From Nicotiana tabacum (lineage: Eukaryota; Streptophyta; Magnoliopsida; Solanales; Solanaceae), in NCBI RefSeq assembly GCF_000715075.1, contig NC_134081.1, positions 107,868,108 through 107,932,107 of the forward strand: 64,000 bases of DNA, read 5' to 3'. The notes under the pieces are model-generated. The model did no database searches and was not told where the DNA came from. It worked only from the letters and a program-made list of their open reading frames with translations. Made by a program: the position numbers and the translations under genes. This document shows, in pieces, positions 11,186 through 24,089 of the stretch (positions within the stretch are counted from its first letter, which is position 1; every line of letters starts with the position of its first letter).

Positions 11186-11822
11186 TATATACGGTCAAAA
11201 TCGTGCTTACCCGATTTTATATGGTTAATTGAGACCGGGGTGGCAGACCAAGGTTCAATCTCAAGTTATATTGGATCGTTGCGTGAATAAATATTGCCTA
11301 GCTCGTGATTCAGGGATAAATCGAGAACAAGACCAGCTAAGGTTGAGACCAAGAAAGATAGGGATCTAGCGAGATCAAAGGAGGCCTGCTAAGTCTAATA
11401 ACAGAAAGTCGAGGAATCTGTGACCGGGCGAGGATTGTGGCGGAGATCTCGGCCGGTTGATTAGCTAATCAGAAGATTTCCTTCTGTATTTAGAATTGTA
11501 CCATATGTAGAACCCATCTACTATATAAAGGGGGTTCCAATCATTTTGAGAGAGGCAGATTCACGCATAACAAAGCAATATATTATATTTTCTCTCTTAA
11601 TCTCTCTTATTCAGTTGTTCGGTTCTTGCTTCTCAATAATATACTCAGTTGGTTTGAGGGCGACCTAGTTCGAGAGCCAAAGTTGCGCGTTACATTGGTT
11701 TGCTTCATTTTACAGTTAATTTCTAACTCCAATTCTTATATTTTCCAATTTATGCCAAGTGAAATCACATATTCTTAAAATCACTTACAAATTTAATTGT
11801 TATCCGATTTTAAGGGTAAACA
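11186..11822 (+). repeat. E1 3' LTR
   Basis: Direct repeat of 5153-5805. Its first dinucleotide reads TA instead of TG, and it lacks a short segment that the 5' copy has near 5420, so the copies have diverged since insertion. Confidence 0.9.
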
Positions 11823-12239
11823 AATATGAAAACTGAGATGGAAAAAATAGTAGTAATTGTAGGGTGTGTTGAGTAAGTAGTAGTGATGACAAGGGGTATA
11901 TTAATCTACTCAATGTCCGCCCCTAGAGCTGTAAAGGCCTCTAGTATTTATAGGGGTAATCGAAATTAGGATTCAATATAAGAAAATTCAAACCTACAAA
12001 GGATTTCACAAAAAGGAAAGAAGAATTACTTACCTTGTTAGTATTTTAAAGGCCGTTGGAAATTGATTTACAAAATTAGTGAAGGAGGTTTTTATTTGGT
12101 AAACTCATTTGAAATTCATACACTAACGAGAGTCGAGAACTACTTTCTCCGATTTACTCACATCACAATTTACTAGTAATCACACTGGAGAAAGCAGGGG
12201 GCATAAGTTAATAATATGGGGCGACGTCCAAGATAATTA
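11823..12239. other. Intergenic stretch right of E1
   Basis: AT-rich, no recognised gene. A minus-strand CCCTATAAATAC near 11948-11960 could be a TATA box of an unrecognised LTR or gene fragment, but nothing coding is attached to it. Confidence 0.4.
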
Positions 12240-13141
12240 TTGTTGACATCCAATTTTGTTTATCCTTACTCCATATTATTCTAATGAGCTACTATTTTAT
12301 TTAAGAGTCATAATAATATTTATACCATTTTTATGTATTATTACAAGTACTGAAACTTTATTATTATTATTATTATTATTTCTATAAATATTTACTACGT
12401 ATTGGCAAGTTTCAAACATATAAAGCATTTACAATTTATTCTTAGGTTGTTCAACTATTTATATAAAATATTTGTTTTTCAATTTCTTGTATCTCATTTT
12501 TTTTATTTACCAATTATCATTCCTAATTACTTTATTACTATGACATTCTAATTTAATAGTAGCTCAATTATCAACTTTACACATAACCCAAAAATCAATA
12601 AGCCCAACCCAATTTCCCTAACCCATTAATCCCTTTACTAACCCCTCAAAATTCCCTTCTCTGAAACATATTCCCGTTCCTCTTCATCGGAACTTGTTAG
12701 CGTCCCCTTCCGAACTTCTCTTTCTTATTAAAATTCTTTCATTTCTTTTTTCCTTTTTCAATATTTATTTCTCATTCTTTTTTAATCTTTCAATTAGCCA
12801 AAGTTAGTTCCCTTCCTAGCGAGAATCTCTCGGTTCTTTACTAAAATTATCACCAATCAGTATAAATTGATACGCCCATTTGTTCCTCCCCCATTTTTTG
12901 GTAAATGAACACTCATTCGAAAGGAATCCAGTATGGTTCAAGATTGACTTATTTAAATGAGAACCTGGACAGGATCCGAGATAAGAGCTTTGGTTTTTCT
13001 GATTAATTCCTTTTCCATTTTTAGTTTGATTCTTTGATTTCAACCTAAAATGTTGCATTTCTTTTTCTTTTCTTTTAGTTCTGCTATGATCAAAATCAAA
13101 GTTTTATATTTTTCTTTCCTTTTTCGTTGAGTTGCCTCGCT
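12240..13141 (+). repeat. Possible diverged Ogre-type LTR fragment
   Basis: Starts TGTTGACATCCAATTTTG, nearly the same as the first bases of the solo LTR at 13222 (TGTTGATATCCAATTTTG). It has the same style of AT-rich start followed by a CCCAA-rich, pyrimidine-rich part. No other long match was seen, and the right side is cut by the E3 insertion. Confidence 0.35.
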
Positions 13142-13221
13142 TGTAGTAATTAGCTAAAAATTATCATAATTATATGCCGGCCAAGTCAATATTAAGAGAG
13201 CTTTCGAAGGTTACCACACGT

Positions 13222-16200
13222 TGTTGATATCCAATTTTGCCCTTATATTTTTCAAATAAGTATATATATACTTTCAAAATGTCATTTTTGCATCATTACT
13301 TAATTTACAAGAGTTATACAATTATTTTCTATAATGTTTCATAATTTTTAGAGCTTTAAAAATTAATTTCTTTGCATTTTAATTACTTGATTATTTATTA
13401 ATTATCTCTTTAAATTATTTTGAGATGACTTAATCATCTAAATTTATTATTTGTATCCACATATAGGTTTCATAATATTTTACCTCAGTTTTACATAATT
13501 ATATTAGGCTATTTACACAATTTTGCAATAATAGCCTATGTGCTATCCATAATTACATTTTTTTCACATTATTGTTTTTGCCAAATAGCATTTTATATAT
13601 TTTTTTTAATGTTAACTTATTATTTTCAATCACTTTGTTTCACAAGTGATATCTTATTATCTATTAACTAGTTTTATAAATTATTTTATTAACAATTTTC
13701 GTATATTTTAATTTGTAGCCCAATTATAAGTTACTTTCGGACCAAAATCAAGGCCCAAACACCTGACCCAATACCCCAAGCTACCCTGGCCCAAACCAAA
13801 CAACCATTTTTATTTCAACCCGGTCGGGATCCATTTACTCGACCTGCCCCACTTCCGTTTAATCACGGCCATTGATCTGAGATGACCAATGGCCCATAAT
13901 AATCCCTACCCTTTCCTTATACCCTTTTACCCTGAAACCCTAATCCATTTCCCTCACCCAGCCGCCCCTGCATTCTCTCATCTCCACTCTCACACTAAAC
14001 CCTAGCCGACCATGGAGATCCCTTTTTCTTCTATCCTTATACGCGTCCATACGCGGGTTTACTTATCTTTCTTGCTACTATTACTTACTTTATGGTAACT
14101 TTCGTTACCATTTCACCTATGGCAAGCTAGATTCTCACAAATCCGGCTTTGATTCTATAGTTCTGGGTGCTATTATGATTCTATGCACTGGAGAAGAGAA
14201 AATCTCTCTTGTATTTGGTATATCACTATTGATTCTGCCATGATTGGGACGTGTGAATGATTTGCCCTAAGTTCGACTCCAACTAGGGTTTGGATTCTGA
14301 TTTTTCTTTTACTGGTCCTATTACAGATTGCATGCGATATTTTCTTTCCTGATTTAGGTTTAATTGATTGTTTTCCTTGTTTGTTCGTCTTAATTTGAAC
14401 ACTATATAAACCCCTCCCCAATTTCCCTTTTGGAGGAACCTGAGATTGAAATTAACTATTGTTACTCTCTTATTCTCTCATTCTATATACTATTCTAAAA
14501 TTTGAGACCTTGGCCGTCTGAAAGCCAAGGCCGCTGGAAATTCGATTGTTGCTCTTTCTCGATGCGAGCACTGACCGGGGTTTACTTGAAACCCTTGGGA
14601 ACTCTGACGCACTGGGATTTTGGGTGTTGTTGTTCTTTTGCTATTGACGATTAAAGTACTACCGAAAATTGTTCTTACTTACTTATCCATTAATTTGTAA
14701 CTAGTAAGTACCTTGACTCTTGCAATTCTATTCTTAGTTGTGGTCATGACCTGAATACTATGCTTGTTCGAATTTTTTGAACCTATGTGATTACAACATG
14801 TTGTTGCCTTTGTTTGCAATCCTATCTATTTCAAAGCTAGCTTATAGTCATATATTATTTAGCATCTAAAATTGCTTAAATCCTTCACTTGGATATCTGC
14901 CCACTGTATACATATTTCGACCATCTTGAACCTATTTAGTCCACTATGTCTATGCACACATGAGTTTCCTATGTATGTTGCTTGCTCATATTCATGTATT
15001 GTTCTGAACTATTGTGTTAAAACTTTGGGGTACTTACTCATGCCCAAATTTTGCTCGACTGTACCTTTATATGCTAAGTCATTTAAGCATAACTTGCTAC
15101 TTGATCATGTCTGTATTCTAAACCCTTAAGACAAAGCATGCTACTCGTGAACCCAGTCCTCATTATGGTTGCTTGCTTTACTACTATCTTGTTCTGTACA
15201 CTCATATCTGCTAATGCTAGGATTGCTCAAGTTTAATGTCTAGAGAGCTTTGATGTGCAAAACTGAACTTGCTATATGTGATCAATTTGTATTAAACATT
15301 TGTTTGCTGACTAGTTGTGGTGTTGAGTTTGTAATAATGTTGACCCCGAGCTTTTGTATTAGGTTTCTTTAGTAATACCTTTACTTGTCCTGAATTGGTC
15401 TACAACTCTTAGTTATGCCCTGCCTTGAATCCTTATAAAGAATGTAATGATATCTACCCCAAATGGGAGTCTCTCGAGTATGTCATTATCATTTGTTATT
15501 CCACGTTTAGCTCCTTGCTTTGTGGATTCAAGTTTCCTATTACTACTCTGGTGCATCCTGAGAAATCCATGCTTTGAACTTGTTTGCCTCACCTATGTGC
15601 TCATTGTAAGGTTCTTATACATATATGTTGCCACCCCTAAGGTGACACTTAGAAAACCTTTATGCTGATGATTGTAATAATGGGAATCCATGTGTCTTTG
15701 CCTGAACCCTGAGCTATTTGAATGACACGCCTTATATCCCCATGTTCCTGTTATTCGCTAGTGGGTAAGCAGGGCAATTGTTTTTATTTTTGGGGCCTAG
15801 CTTATTGGGTTGTGTGTATTATTAGATTTGAGCATTGATCAGACGAGCTTGCAAGCCTGGATATCGGGCATGTTCGATATGCAAGAGTACGGCTGGTGAA
15901 GGTCCAGAAGGGCATTGCTGGGTTACTTTGTACTTGTACTGGGCATGTAAATGTTGTATTTGGGCCTGTAATAACCCTACTAAGTTCGTATTTATTTTAT
16001 TGTTCTAACTGGGCCTGTAATAATTTGTAAACAACAGCTGGGGTATTAATGAATAGGGGTTGGGGTATTCTAATATTTGCATGAATAGGTAGAAAATATG
16101 CCTCTAGGGTCTGCGTGATTTATTTGCTATTTTTTTCAATATGCCTATATGTTATTTAGTTTCATATGTCGTGCACTGATAGAACTCATGTCTATAAGGA

Positions 16201-17655
16201 TCACACACACTGCACTTAATTTGTCTGACACGGGTAGTTTATTCAAAGCATGTTAGTTTAAGTAATTGCCGCACTTATTTCTGTATCTGCTGTTGAATAC
16301 TTTAGAAAGCATGTCTATAGTGATCACACGCTTTGCTTAATAGACAACATGCCTATAGGACACTATAAAACACGCCTTTGGCATACTCATTTAGATATCA
16401 TGACTATAGTATTAACTAATTAATCAGCTGCTTCTATTACTTTCCTTTATACTGCCTCATTTAGATGATATGCCTATAAGGATAAAGTGTTACAAAACCA
16501 AGTCTAATTGTCAACTATTAGAAATCATGCCTATAGAATATTGTCACCCGCCTAGAAAGCATGCATATAGGGATAAAGCGTTTAAAATAAAGCCTAATTG
16601 TCAATCGCTAGAAAACCTGCCCATAAGATGTTTATTGACGACTTCACTGCCTATTTACACAAATGATTAGATATCATGTATATAGGACTTTCAACATTCT
16701 AAGTTGCCTATACGTAAGAAATTACAGCACTGCCTATATAATACTGGAATCCAGAATTACATAGAAATCATGCCTATAGGACTCAACGATTCCAATATGT
16801 CATAATGTCGTATATTGCCTAACCAGAAATCTGTCTGCGTGCTTTTCCTGCTTATGTGTGGAGATTACTTGAGCTCCATTTATTGCAATTATGTGCAATC
16901 CTGTCTGTTTTGATTGTCGCCTAGTTTTATCATTTTGAGCAACTGAGTTGAGTCTAGAACTACCAAATAGTAGGTCCAAAGCCTGCTGGACTCTAGGCAT
17001 GGGACGGTTAGCGCACGCATAGGGCACAACTTAGAATTGAATTAAAATAATTTTAAGTAAACAACTTCAACATAGTAATCGGGTAGCAGAAGATGATAGC
17101 CAGTGCCCGCTGAATAATATGAGAAACTCCTACCTAAAGGAAGTTGCGAAGTATTATTTATGTTGCATGAGGTGATCTTTTAGGCTAAAAAACTTAGGAC
17201 CTCCCTTTCCCTTACATGCTTGCTAAAAGGATTTAGTCATTAAACATAGACCGACACAGTTATAATCCTTGTGATCTTTAAAACTCGCATCAATTATTCA
17301 TATAGTTTAATAATATTTTTCCTTACACTGATTTACGTTATAATAAGACTTTCAAATTTCATATTTTTCTTTACTTATATGCTCGCCTAGTTTAATCATA
17401 TAATCCATATAGTGTAAAATTCAGCTGGGAACCACAGTTGTGAACCTCGAAGAGTGCCTAACACCATCTCTTTGAGGTAATTTGAGCCCTTACCCGATCT
17501 TTGGTGGCGTTGACTAGTCAAACAGAGTTATTTGCAAATAGGTTCCCTAACGCACCTCAAAAATTATTAGGTGGCGACTCTTCTCTTTTAACACACTCAT
17601 TTAAAAGAGTTGTCACACGTCGAAACCCGCTTTTGCGAGAAAACGGGGCGCGACA
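13222..17655 (+). mobile_element. Solo LTR of an Ogre-type Ty3/gypsy element
   Basis: A 4434-bp unit with TG...CA ends (TGTTGATATCC ... GGGGCGCGACA) flanked by a perfect 5-bp duplication CACGT (13217-13221 and 17656-17660), inside the E3 5' LTR. It has no gag or pol frames. Size over 4 kb, the start and the GGGGCGCGACA end match the very long LTRs I know from Ogre/Tat elements of Solanaceae, so the simplest reading is LTR-LTR recombination that removed one LTR and the body. A polypyrimidine promoter-like part lies near 13930-14420, with ACTATATAAACCCC at 14401-14414. Confidence 0.75.
16080..16790 (+). repeat. Degenerate interspersed motif ATGCCTATAGG inside the solo LTR
   Basis: The motif (A/C)ATGCCTATAGG, or one-base variants such as ATGTCTATAGTG, ATGACTATAG and ATGCATATAGGG, recurs roughly ten times at uneven spacing of about 40-110 bases. 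It may be a decayed tandem repeat. No coding frame accompanies it. Confidence 0.55.
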
Positions 17656-18343
17656 CACGTCATCGATGTGTTCTCGATAGAGGACAAGGGTGTGGTCGAA
17701 GTGACCCGCCGAAGGACGATGACGAGGTCGAGTTGACTCAGCAGAAGGACGAGCACTCCCTTTAGCGAGGAAGTAACGACTCGTTTTAGAGATAAGACCT
17801 TATAAAGAATATTCTGGGGGATATTCCTCCCATATGTACTATTAGGGTTTTGTGGACCATGTGTCCTTATAAATAGAAAGAGAAAGAATAGTAGAGGGAA
17901 TTGGACACTCATTTGTAAAAAGCAATACGTTGACATTCTATGAAGATTCTTGTTTTATCATTAACATACAAAATATACCTTTTATCTAGATCTGTGTCAA
18001 TATTTTCTCCCATAATTCAAGGAGGATCTGAATAATCTAAGGTTTGTCGCCACCCATCTTTGTCAGGGGTAGTATCAAAGAATCTCACCCCTTTTCGGGT
18101 TGCATTTATTTATATAAATGTCATTTATTATCATTTACTACTACTTAATGCTATTTTCTTTGTTTTGGGGTCATTAAATATTGCTTATTATTGCTATTTA
18201 TTGTTGTCCAAACATTACTCGTGACACCTTGCTACAAAATTAGTTAAAATATCTTTTGGATAGTAGTATTGGCTAACATTAACTCTTTTCTATTAAAAAA
18301 TCTAATTGTTTAAACCTAAATTTAAATTTTGGGTCAAACAGTT

Positions 18344-18361
18344 TGGCATCATCCGTGGGGA
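18344..18361 (+). other. E3 primer-binding site
   Basis: TGGCATCATCCGTGGGGA lies 3 bases after the LTR end. It differs from the E1/E2 site (TGGCGCCCACCGTGGGGC) at several positions, consistent with a separate family or a different tRNA primer. Confidence 0.6.
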
Positions 18362-18468
18362 TTTTCTCAGCCAATCTTTTAGTTTCCATTGGATTCATAA
18401 CTCACGTGACTTGTTAATCTAACCAACCACATAGTTTATCTCTTCTCTTTGTGCGTACAAAAGCTTCC

Positions 18469-18807
18469 ATGGCAGGTGACCAAAGAAACGGAACGAGGGT
18501 AACAAATAATGTTCCCCTTAACCTCATGAACGCCATCAATGAAGGCTATGACACACAAGGCGAAGAAATGATGCCCACTACCTCCCCCAGGCCAGAGAGA
18601 TTGTCTGCCCCTTTCTGCAGCACAACAAAACCAAATGGGAAAGGAGACTTTACGTCCACGGGAGAAGGGGCACCACCTGCTATGAAAAAGCTCCTCGAAG
18701 CATGGCTAACTAATGCTCTAGTCAGCGTACTCAGTAAACAAGTTCCATGCACAACCACAAAAACTATGGGAATCCATGCAGCACAATGTGGGAACGAACA
18801 TGATGAC
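18469..18807 (+). pseudogene. E3 gag N-terminal fragment
   Basis: An open frame from ATG 18469 (MAGDQRNGTR) runs about 113 codons into the left end of E4 at 18808. It has no capsid motif yet, so it represents the variable N-terminal part of a Tat gag; the assignment depends on its place right after the LTR and primer site. The remaining gag is not found on the far side of E4, which means sequence was lost as well as split. Confidence 0.6.
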
Positions 18808-19730
18808 TGATCTCGCCCAAGTCACACCTCAAATTGGGGTTGTGAAGCGGTCGATTACAATAATAATACCCAACTAGGAGTCAGGATCGAATCCACATGG
18901 AGCGTAGATGGGATTAGTGGTATGTATTTGATCTAAGCCCGTGAATTGTCTAAGTTGCACTTCCACAAACTTTGTTTTGATTTTACTTATAAATTTATAC
19001 TAAGGATTGCAATTGAAAAATATGAAACTAGAGAAGAATGTTTTTGTTGTTGGTTTTCAAATGTGTAAAAGGTCTAGGGCTGTGGCTTCCACCTAGGTGT
19101 TTGCCTAACGGGTTGTGGACTTTGGAGCGATTTCGTTGGCCGGGGTGTATTATAGCAATCAACACTCAAATACCCACTCAATACCTCTCGGTAAGAGAGT
19201 GGTTTTGCCCAATTTGGCTTTCTCAAGTCTAAATGGGTATTGAACTAAACAGTTGACAAATTTCTCAAGTCGGGTTTTACTATCTCTAGATTCAACCCTT
19301 TGATTGGGACTATCAATCTCTTGATTTCATCCCAAACTCTTGTTAGCCAAGTTTTCCTATACTAAGTCTCTCTTTCTCAAGTAGAGACCAAGTCAAATAG
19401 GCTTGAACCAATATTTGCAACCATTAATTCTATAATTATAGCAAGAACTAGGCTAAATAATACACACCCAACCATAAACAAGTCCTAAATCAAACACCCA
19501 TTAGGTTCCTACACTAGGTTTGGGTCACAATCCTAGCTAGAAATTTAGATACTCATAGTGGGTAATGAAGAAAATAAAGAAGAAAAGATAATAAAACTCA
19601 TATTAAAAGATAAATAGATGAAACTCCAATGTAAAATAAACAAGATGAGCTAAAGTTGCCTAAAAGAGTAAAGAAAAACGGCTACACAGTTTCTGGTATT
19701 AAAAACTTGACCTAATTTTGTGAAAGTAGT

Positions 19731-19740
19731 CTATTTATAC
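19731..19740 (-). promoter_or_regulatory. E4 3' LTR TATA box
   Basis: Minus strand GTATAAATAG; the same block is at 31953-31962 in the 5' LTR. The palindrome array lies immediately upstream in the transcription direction. Confidence 0.55.
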
Positions 19741-19779
19741 AAAGCTGGAATTTTCGGACAAAATTGCCCTTTCGGAGGT

Positions 19780-20090
19780 TCTACGGCCGCACAATTTTGT
19801 GTGCGGTCCGCACTTTACTTCAGCTCTTGACAGGAGTTGGATCTGCAGCCGCACAATTCTGCACTGCGGCCACGTCTTCTTGTGTTCTGCGGATCGCACA
19901 ATTCTGGGTGTGGCCGCACAATTATAGTGCGGTCCGCAATTCTTGATGGGCTTGTAGTTGGAACTCTCTGAACCTTGACTTCTGCGGCCGTATAATTATT
20001 GTGCGGTCCGTACCTTACATTGCAGCTATGTTAATTCTTCTTCATGTTTTGCGACCGCAAACAAAATTTTGCGGTCCGCACTTTAGCTTT
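19780..20090 (-). repeat. GC-palindrome array in E4 3' LTR
   Basis: About eleven copies of 10-11-bp palindromes TGCGGCCGCA or TGCGGTCCGCA (with one-base variants) separated by AT-rich spacers such as CAATTTTGTG. Located 40-350 bp upstream of the TATA box on the minus strand. Confidence 0.8.
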
Positions 20091-20276
20091 TTGTGCTTGT
20101 TTTTTTGTCCATGTTCAAAAGCACTTCTCTTGAGTTTGATTTCATTGTAATGGCTCATTTTCCAATACTCTTGCAAGTAAGCATATTTCATTAGTTTTCG
20201 GGAATAACTTTAAACATTTTTGAACTAAAACATAAGTTAAAAGGCGCAAATAAGTAGTCAAAATCCCCACTTATCA

Positions 20277-20290
20277 ACTCCCCCAAACTT
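20277..20290 (-). other. E4 polypurine tract
   Basis: Minus strand AAGTTTGGGGGAGT directly before the 3' LTR. Confidence 0.7.
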
Positions 20291-22362
20291 AAGCTTTTGC
20301 TTGTTCTCAAGCAAATAAGGTAATTCCTACCTCCACAATAAAAGAGCTATTCCAGCTAATCTAAGGTGAACCAAACACACATCAATTGGGACTAACAATT
20401 ACCCACAATACTTATGAATTATCAACAAGGCAATGATTTGAAGTTTTAAGCACAAATAGTTCTAATGTGACACTTGAGCATCAAGAGTTGAATTACTCAT
20501 CAACGAAGTTCGCTCTTTCATGTAGGTCACTGTGGATCCCAAACTCCTCCTCCTCTACTCTCCGTTAGCTTGTCTCACTTAAGAATGAAGTACTCAATTC
20601 AAGAATTTGTGAAAAGTTCACTCATCTCTCTCAAAATAATGTCACAAGTACGACTCTAAGTACCATATGTTTGCCACTCATGTAAATCACCACTAATGTA
20701 AGCTCACTCAGCTTGAAATCACATATGGCTTTTTCGGCATGTAATGAATGCTTTTGGACTAAGGTAGGAAATGTTAGAGTAGAATGGGTTCATCCTTCCT
20801 TAAGCACTCCATTTTCTCTTTTTGTCTCATGCTTTGCCGACCCTTTGAGTCATTTTCTTTTTTCCTTAGGGGAACTAGAGAGACTTGACATCACTCTTTC
20901 TTGGTCATGATATTCATTTCTTTCTTCATTGTTTCCTCCATGATTTGCACTTTTGCTTTTTTTTTAAATCCCTTCAACTCTTCAATTTATTCACTTTCTT
21001 TTTGTATTTTTCTTTTGTTCTTTCTTTATTTTTCTTTGCCTTGCCTTTTCTTCATTTATTTTCTCTATTTGTACCTTGATACCTCTTTCAAACTCCTCGT
21101 CTCTCCCCAAACTTATGTTTTCGCCAATTGCTTTAAGAAAAGCTCGGGTGCCAAGAGAGGGTCACTACAAAATGGGTAAAGGCTTGTAATATAGTTATCA
21201 AATGAGAAAGGCTTTAGGCTCAAAAGGGTTGACTAGGGATAATATCATTGGTGGGCCATAGAAAATTTCAAAACGGATCAAGGAGAGCCTACAATCACTT
21301 CTCAAACCAAGCAAAACTTAAAATTTCGCCTAGAAACACATTCGGGGCAAGTTATAGACTATTCGCACGGGCACTTGGACTTGCAACCAAAATTCTCACC
21401 TCTCACACAGCTGGATTATTAAAGAGGTAAGAGTCGAGGGCCCAAAACAACCGTATTCAAGATTGAAAATTACTAATGGTTCAACTAAACCACTCGATGA
21501 TTGCCTAAGTCAACGCAAGAGTCACAAGGTCATTAACTAGAGCTATTTCTTTCCCAGAACTTGTTTTTAATCATAAGCGCATAGTTACGTGTATTGATAC
21601 CAAGTGAAGCATGCTTGAATCTCTTATTCATTATTACCTAAACATAAAAAATGGACTCAATACCTTAAGAAAGTTGTCACGCCATCCATCGTTGGGAAGA
21701 GCCACCCGGTTCACACAAAAAATACCTTTGGAAAGAACCGTGGCATTAAGAAAACTAAAGACTTATTGATCTCTAAAACATAAAAATAAGCTACTAAATC
21801 AAAAAGAAGCTATGAAATAAACTACTAAAAGCAAAAATGAATATACAAACCGAGAAAGGGCAAGAGAATATATACATCAATAGAGAGAGAAGAATATATA
21901 CATAATAAAAATTAAAAATAAAAAGAGAGTGTTATCAGTTATTACAGGCCAATATCAAATGTCATATCAAATCAAAATAGACCACTCCCCTGAATAAGAA
22001 TAAGCATTGTCCTCAATGCTTAACAAAAATCAAAATAAGGTAGGGGAAAGAGTAGAGAGGACTCCCTATGTGGTCTCGGTGTCCGTAGCAGCATCACCAC
22101 CCTCAGGCTCCTCCAACTGGATCTCATCATCCTCTGCTCGGGGAGTAGCGGGGTTGGTGAAAATCTGTAATACCGCCTCAGTAGTGTGGGCAGCGAGGTC
22201 TGGCTTCTCAGGCTAGCAAGCTGGTCCCACTGGTGCTGATGGTTCTGATGGGTCTGCTGGTACTGATTGATCTGTCTCCATCAGTAAGTAAAAGGGAAGA
22301 TCACCAGCTACTGCTATCTTGGTCACTTCACGTCTCAACTTGTCTATTGATTTTCTCGAGGC
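20291..22362 (-). other. E4 3' untranslated region
   Basis: Two kilobases between the env-like ORF and the polypurine tract. No sustained frame. A T-rich run on the plus strand near 20900-21080 gives purine-rich RNA in the element sense. The region also differs in composition from the coding parts. Confidence 0.5.
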
Positions 22363-24009
22363 CTAGTATTTTCTCATCTTCTTCACCTGTTTACCTAGCT
22401 CCTCAATTGCTCCCTGATGTGCCACCAAGGTATCCATGATGGTCTTTTGATTATACAATATCTTCTTCAAGGTTTCCTCCACTAACGGAGGAACCTGGGG
22501 TGCTGGGGCAGAGGACTGTGCTGCAACAGCACTGGATAGGTCGGACAACTTTGCAGTAGATATCTACATCCAGTTGTTGAGACTCGCCAGTATTTGGGAG
22601 ACTCGCAGTGCAGTGAGTGGATAAGTGGAGGAGGAAGGCACTGATACTGATGCTGATGGCCCTGGAAATAGAGGTGGTGGCATGGCAGCTGTCTCGGTGG
22701 AAGGCCCGGCTACTGTGGAAGGCATGGAAGTTGTAGAAGGCATAGCAGCAGAATCTGCAACTACCACTGATGGCTCATCAAACTGGCCTGCGGTAGTAAT
22801 CGACTTACCCTTGTTCATCGGGTTCCTTGGGTCCTTCAGAGAATACTAGGAGAAAGGCTTCTAATCCCGAACCTTCGTATCAAAGCTCCTAGGATCCACC
22901 CCCGCATCCGTGAGATACTCCGTGATAGTGTTGGGATACTGGTAGGAGCTCTCACCCTGCCTGACAACCACTGACATGATGTCACCCACATTAATTGGGT
23001 ACCCGGCCATGATAGATGCAACTAAGACTGCCCAGGGAATTGAAAGATTGTTCTCATTTTGGCTCAGATCTATGCGGCTGCACACAAATGTTTGCCACCC
23101 TTTTTCTACAAAGTTGAGGGTGTTCCACAGAATAGGAACCCCTGCTGTGATCCATGGTGGTGGTGGTCCTAGAGCTGCTAGTATCTCAGCTAGCCAAGGG
23201 TGAGCTGCATCACCCAGTGCGAACTTCTCTAAATACTGCACCAACTCCATATCCTCAAGCCCCAAATACGTGTTCAGGGTGCTCTGATCAAATCATACTT
23301 TTAAGTTCCGCACTTTAGTCATCTTAGTCCCCTTCTTGATGTGCACCACATTAGCGTAGAACTCCCAGACTAAGTGCTCCTTGGCATGTAATACGCTTTT
23401 CATGAACCAGTTCTACCCTTTTCTTTCCTAAAATTGTCTAGCCAAATTCAGATTGAATCTATCCAAATCCTTCAACAGGAACTGATGCTCAAGTGTGAGC
23501 GATCTCTGAGGCCACCACTCTCGGAAACTGTTGAATGCAGTCAGGCTCACAAACCTATCTTCCCAAACTTCATTCTTCTTCGACCTCTCGAGATAGGCAA
23601 TTCTGGTATCACCCCCTCGACCGTCATTCGGAATATCATCATTATCATCAACTGTGACTGGTGCGGCGGGAGCATGAGTAGATGAGGGCTCTGAAGCCTG
23701 GTTGTTCCCTTCCGACCCCTCAAAAGTACTCTAAGAAGAGGTAGGCTCATCTCTCAGTCGGTATCTGTCCTGGGGCAGTTGTGGCTGTGATTGCACAGCA
23801 GGCTGCCTTTGCACTAAGTCGCCCTCCGATGCTTCCCTAGACGGGGCATATGAACTTGATTCGGAGGGCTCCGATTATCTACCTCGGCCTATTGTTGCCT
23901 TCTTATTGATCACTTTTCGCACGGAGAGTGGTAGGGTAACCTTGCCTCGGCCTCGGGAGGGTTCACCCCTCCCCTTGGATGTATCACCTCGTCCCCGTGA
24001 TCTAACCAT
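22363..24009 (-). pseudogene. E4 env-like third ORF
   Basis: ATG 24009 opens with an Arg/Gly/Lys-rich basic region (MVRSRGRGDTSKGRG). After frame breaks comes a central domain: FLLKDLDRFNL, then VLHAKEHLVWEFYANVV and TYLGLEDMELVQYLEKFAL (near 23200-23460), then WITAGVPI and MAGYPINVGDIMS. This resembles the plant transposon-protein domain found in the third ORF of Athila elements of Solanaceae. A Ser/Pro-rich stretch and a short coiled coil (LVEETLKKILYNQ) end it at 22363. Stops interrupt the central domain at three places. No clear signal peptide or membrane segment was seen, so 'envelope' is only a family name. Confidence 0.7.
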
Positions 24010-24089
24010 TGTCTGCAATACATAGCAACAGGAATCAGTTATAGTTAAGTGCAGGTAAGCATATGATTTGCAGAACAAAACATGTTGCA

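Larger units (their letters stand above)
5153..11822 (+). mobile_element. E1: Tat-lineage Ty3/gypsy retrotransposon with deleted pol
   Basis: Two direct LTRs (653 and 637 bp) enclose gag, protease and a reverse transcriptase that stops short, followed by an antisense gene. Flanks AGTAT (5148-5152) and AATAT (11823-11827) are a 4/5 target duplication. Tat lineage is inferred from RT sequence similar to E2, the gag style and the antisense gene before the 3' LTR. At 6670 bp it is about 4.5 kb shorter than its relative E2: the rest of RT, both RNase H domains and the integrase are missing, and the antisense gene is cut short. Frameshifts and stops make it non-autonomous. Confidence 0.9.
13147..18340 (+). 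repeat. E3 5' LTR, split by a solo LTR
   Basis: Left piece 13147-13221 matches 36732-36810. The right piece 17656-18340 matches 36810-37505, including CCTTATAAATAG (TATA, near 17869) and the end GGGTCAAACA. The 4434 bp between them is an unrelated insertion. Confidence 0.8.
18808..20276 (-). repeat. E4 3' LTR
   Basis: 1469 bp; plus strand starts TGATCTCGCCCAAG and ends CCCCACTTATCA. Nearly identical to 31030-32502. It includes the TATA box at 19731-19740 and a GC-palindrome array at 19780-20090. Confidence 0.9.

Noticed and set aside
22007..23685. Plus-strand ORFs over the env-like region of E4
   Set aside because: The minus strand carries a recognisable domain; the plus frames are shadows of it.
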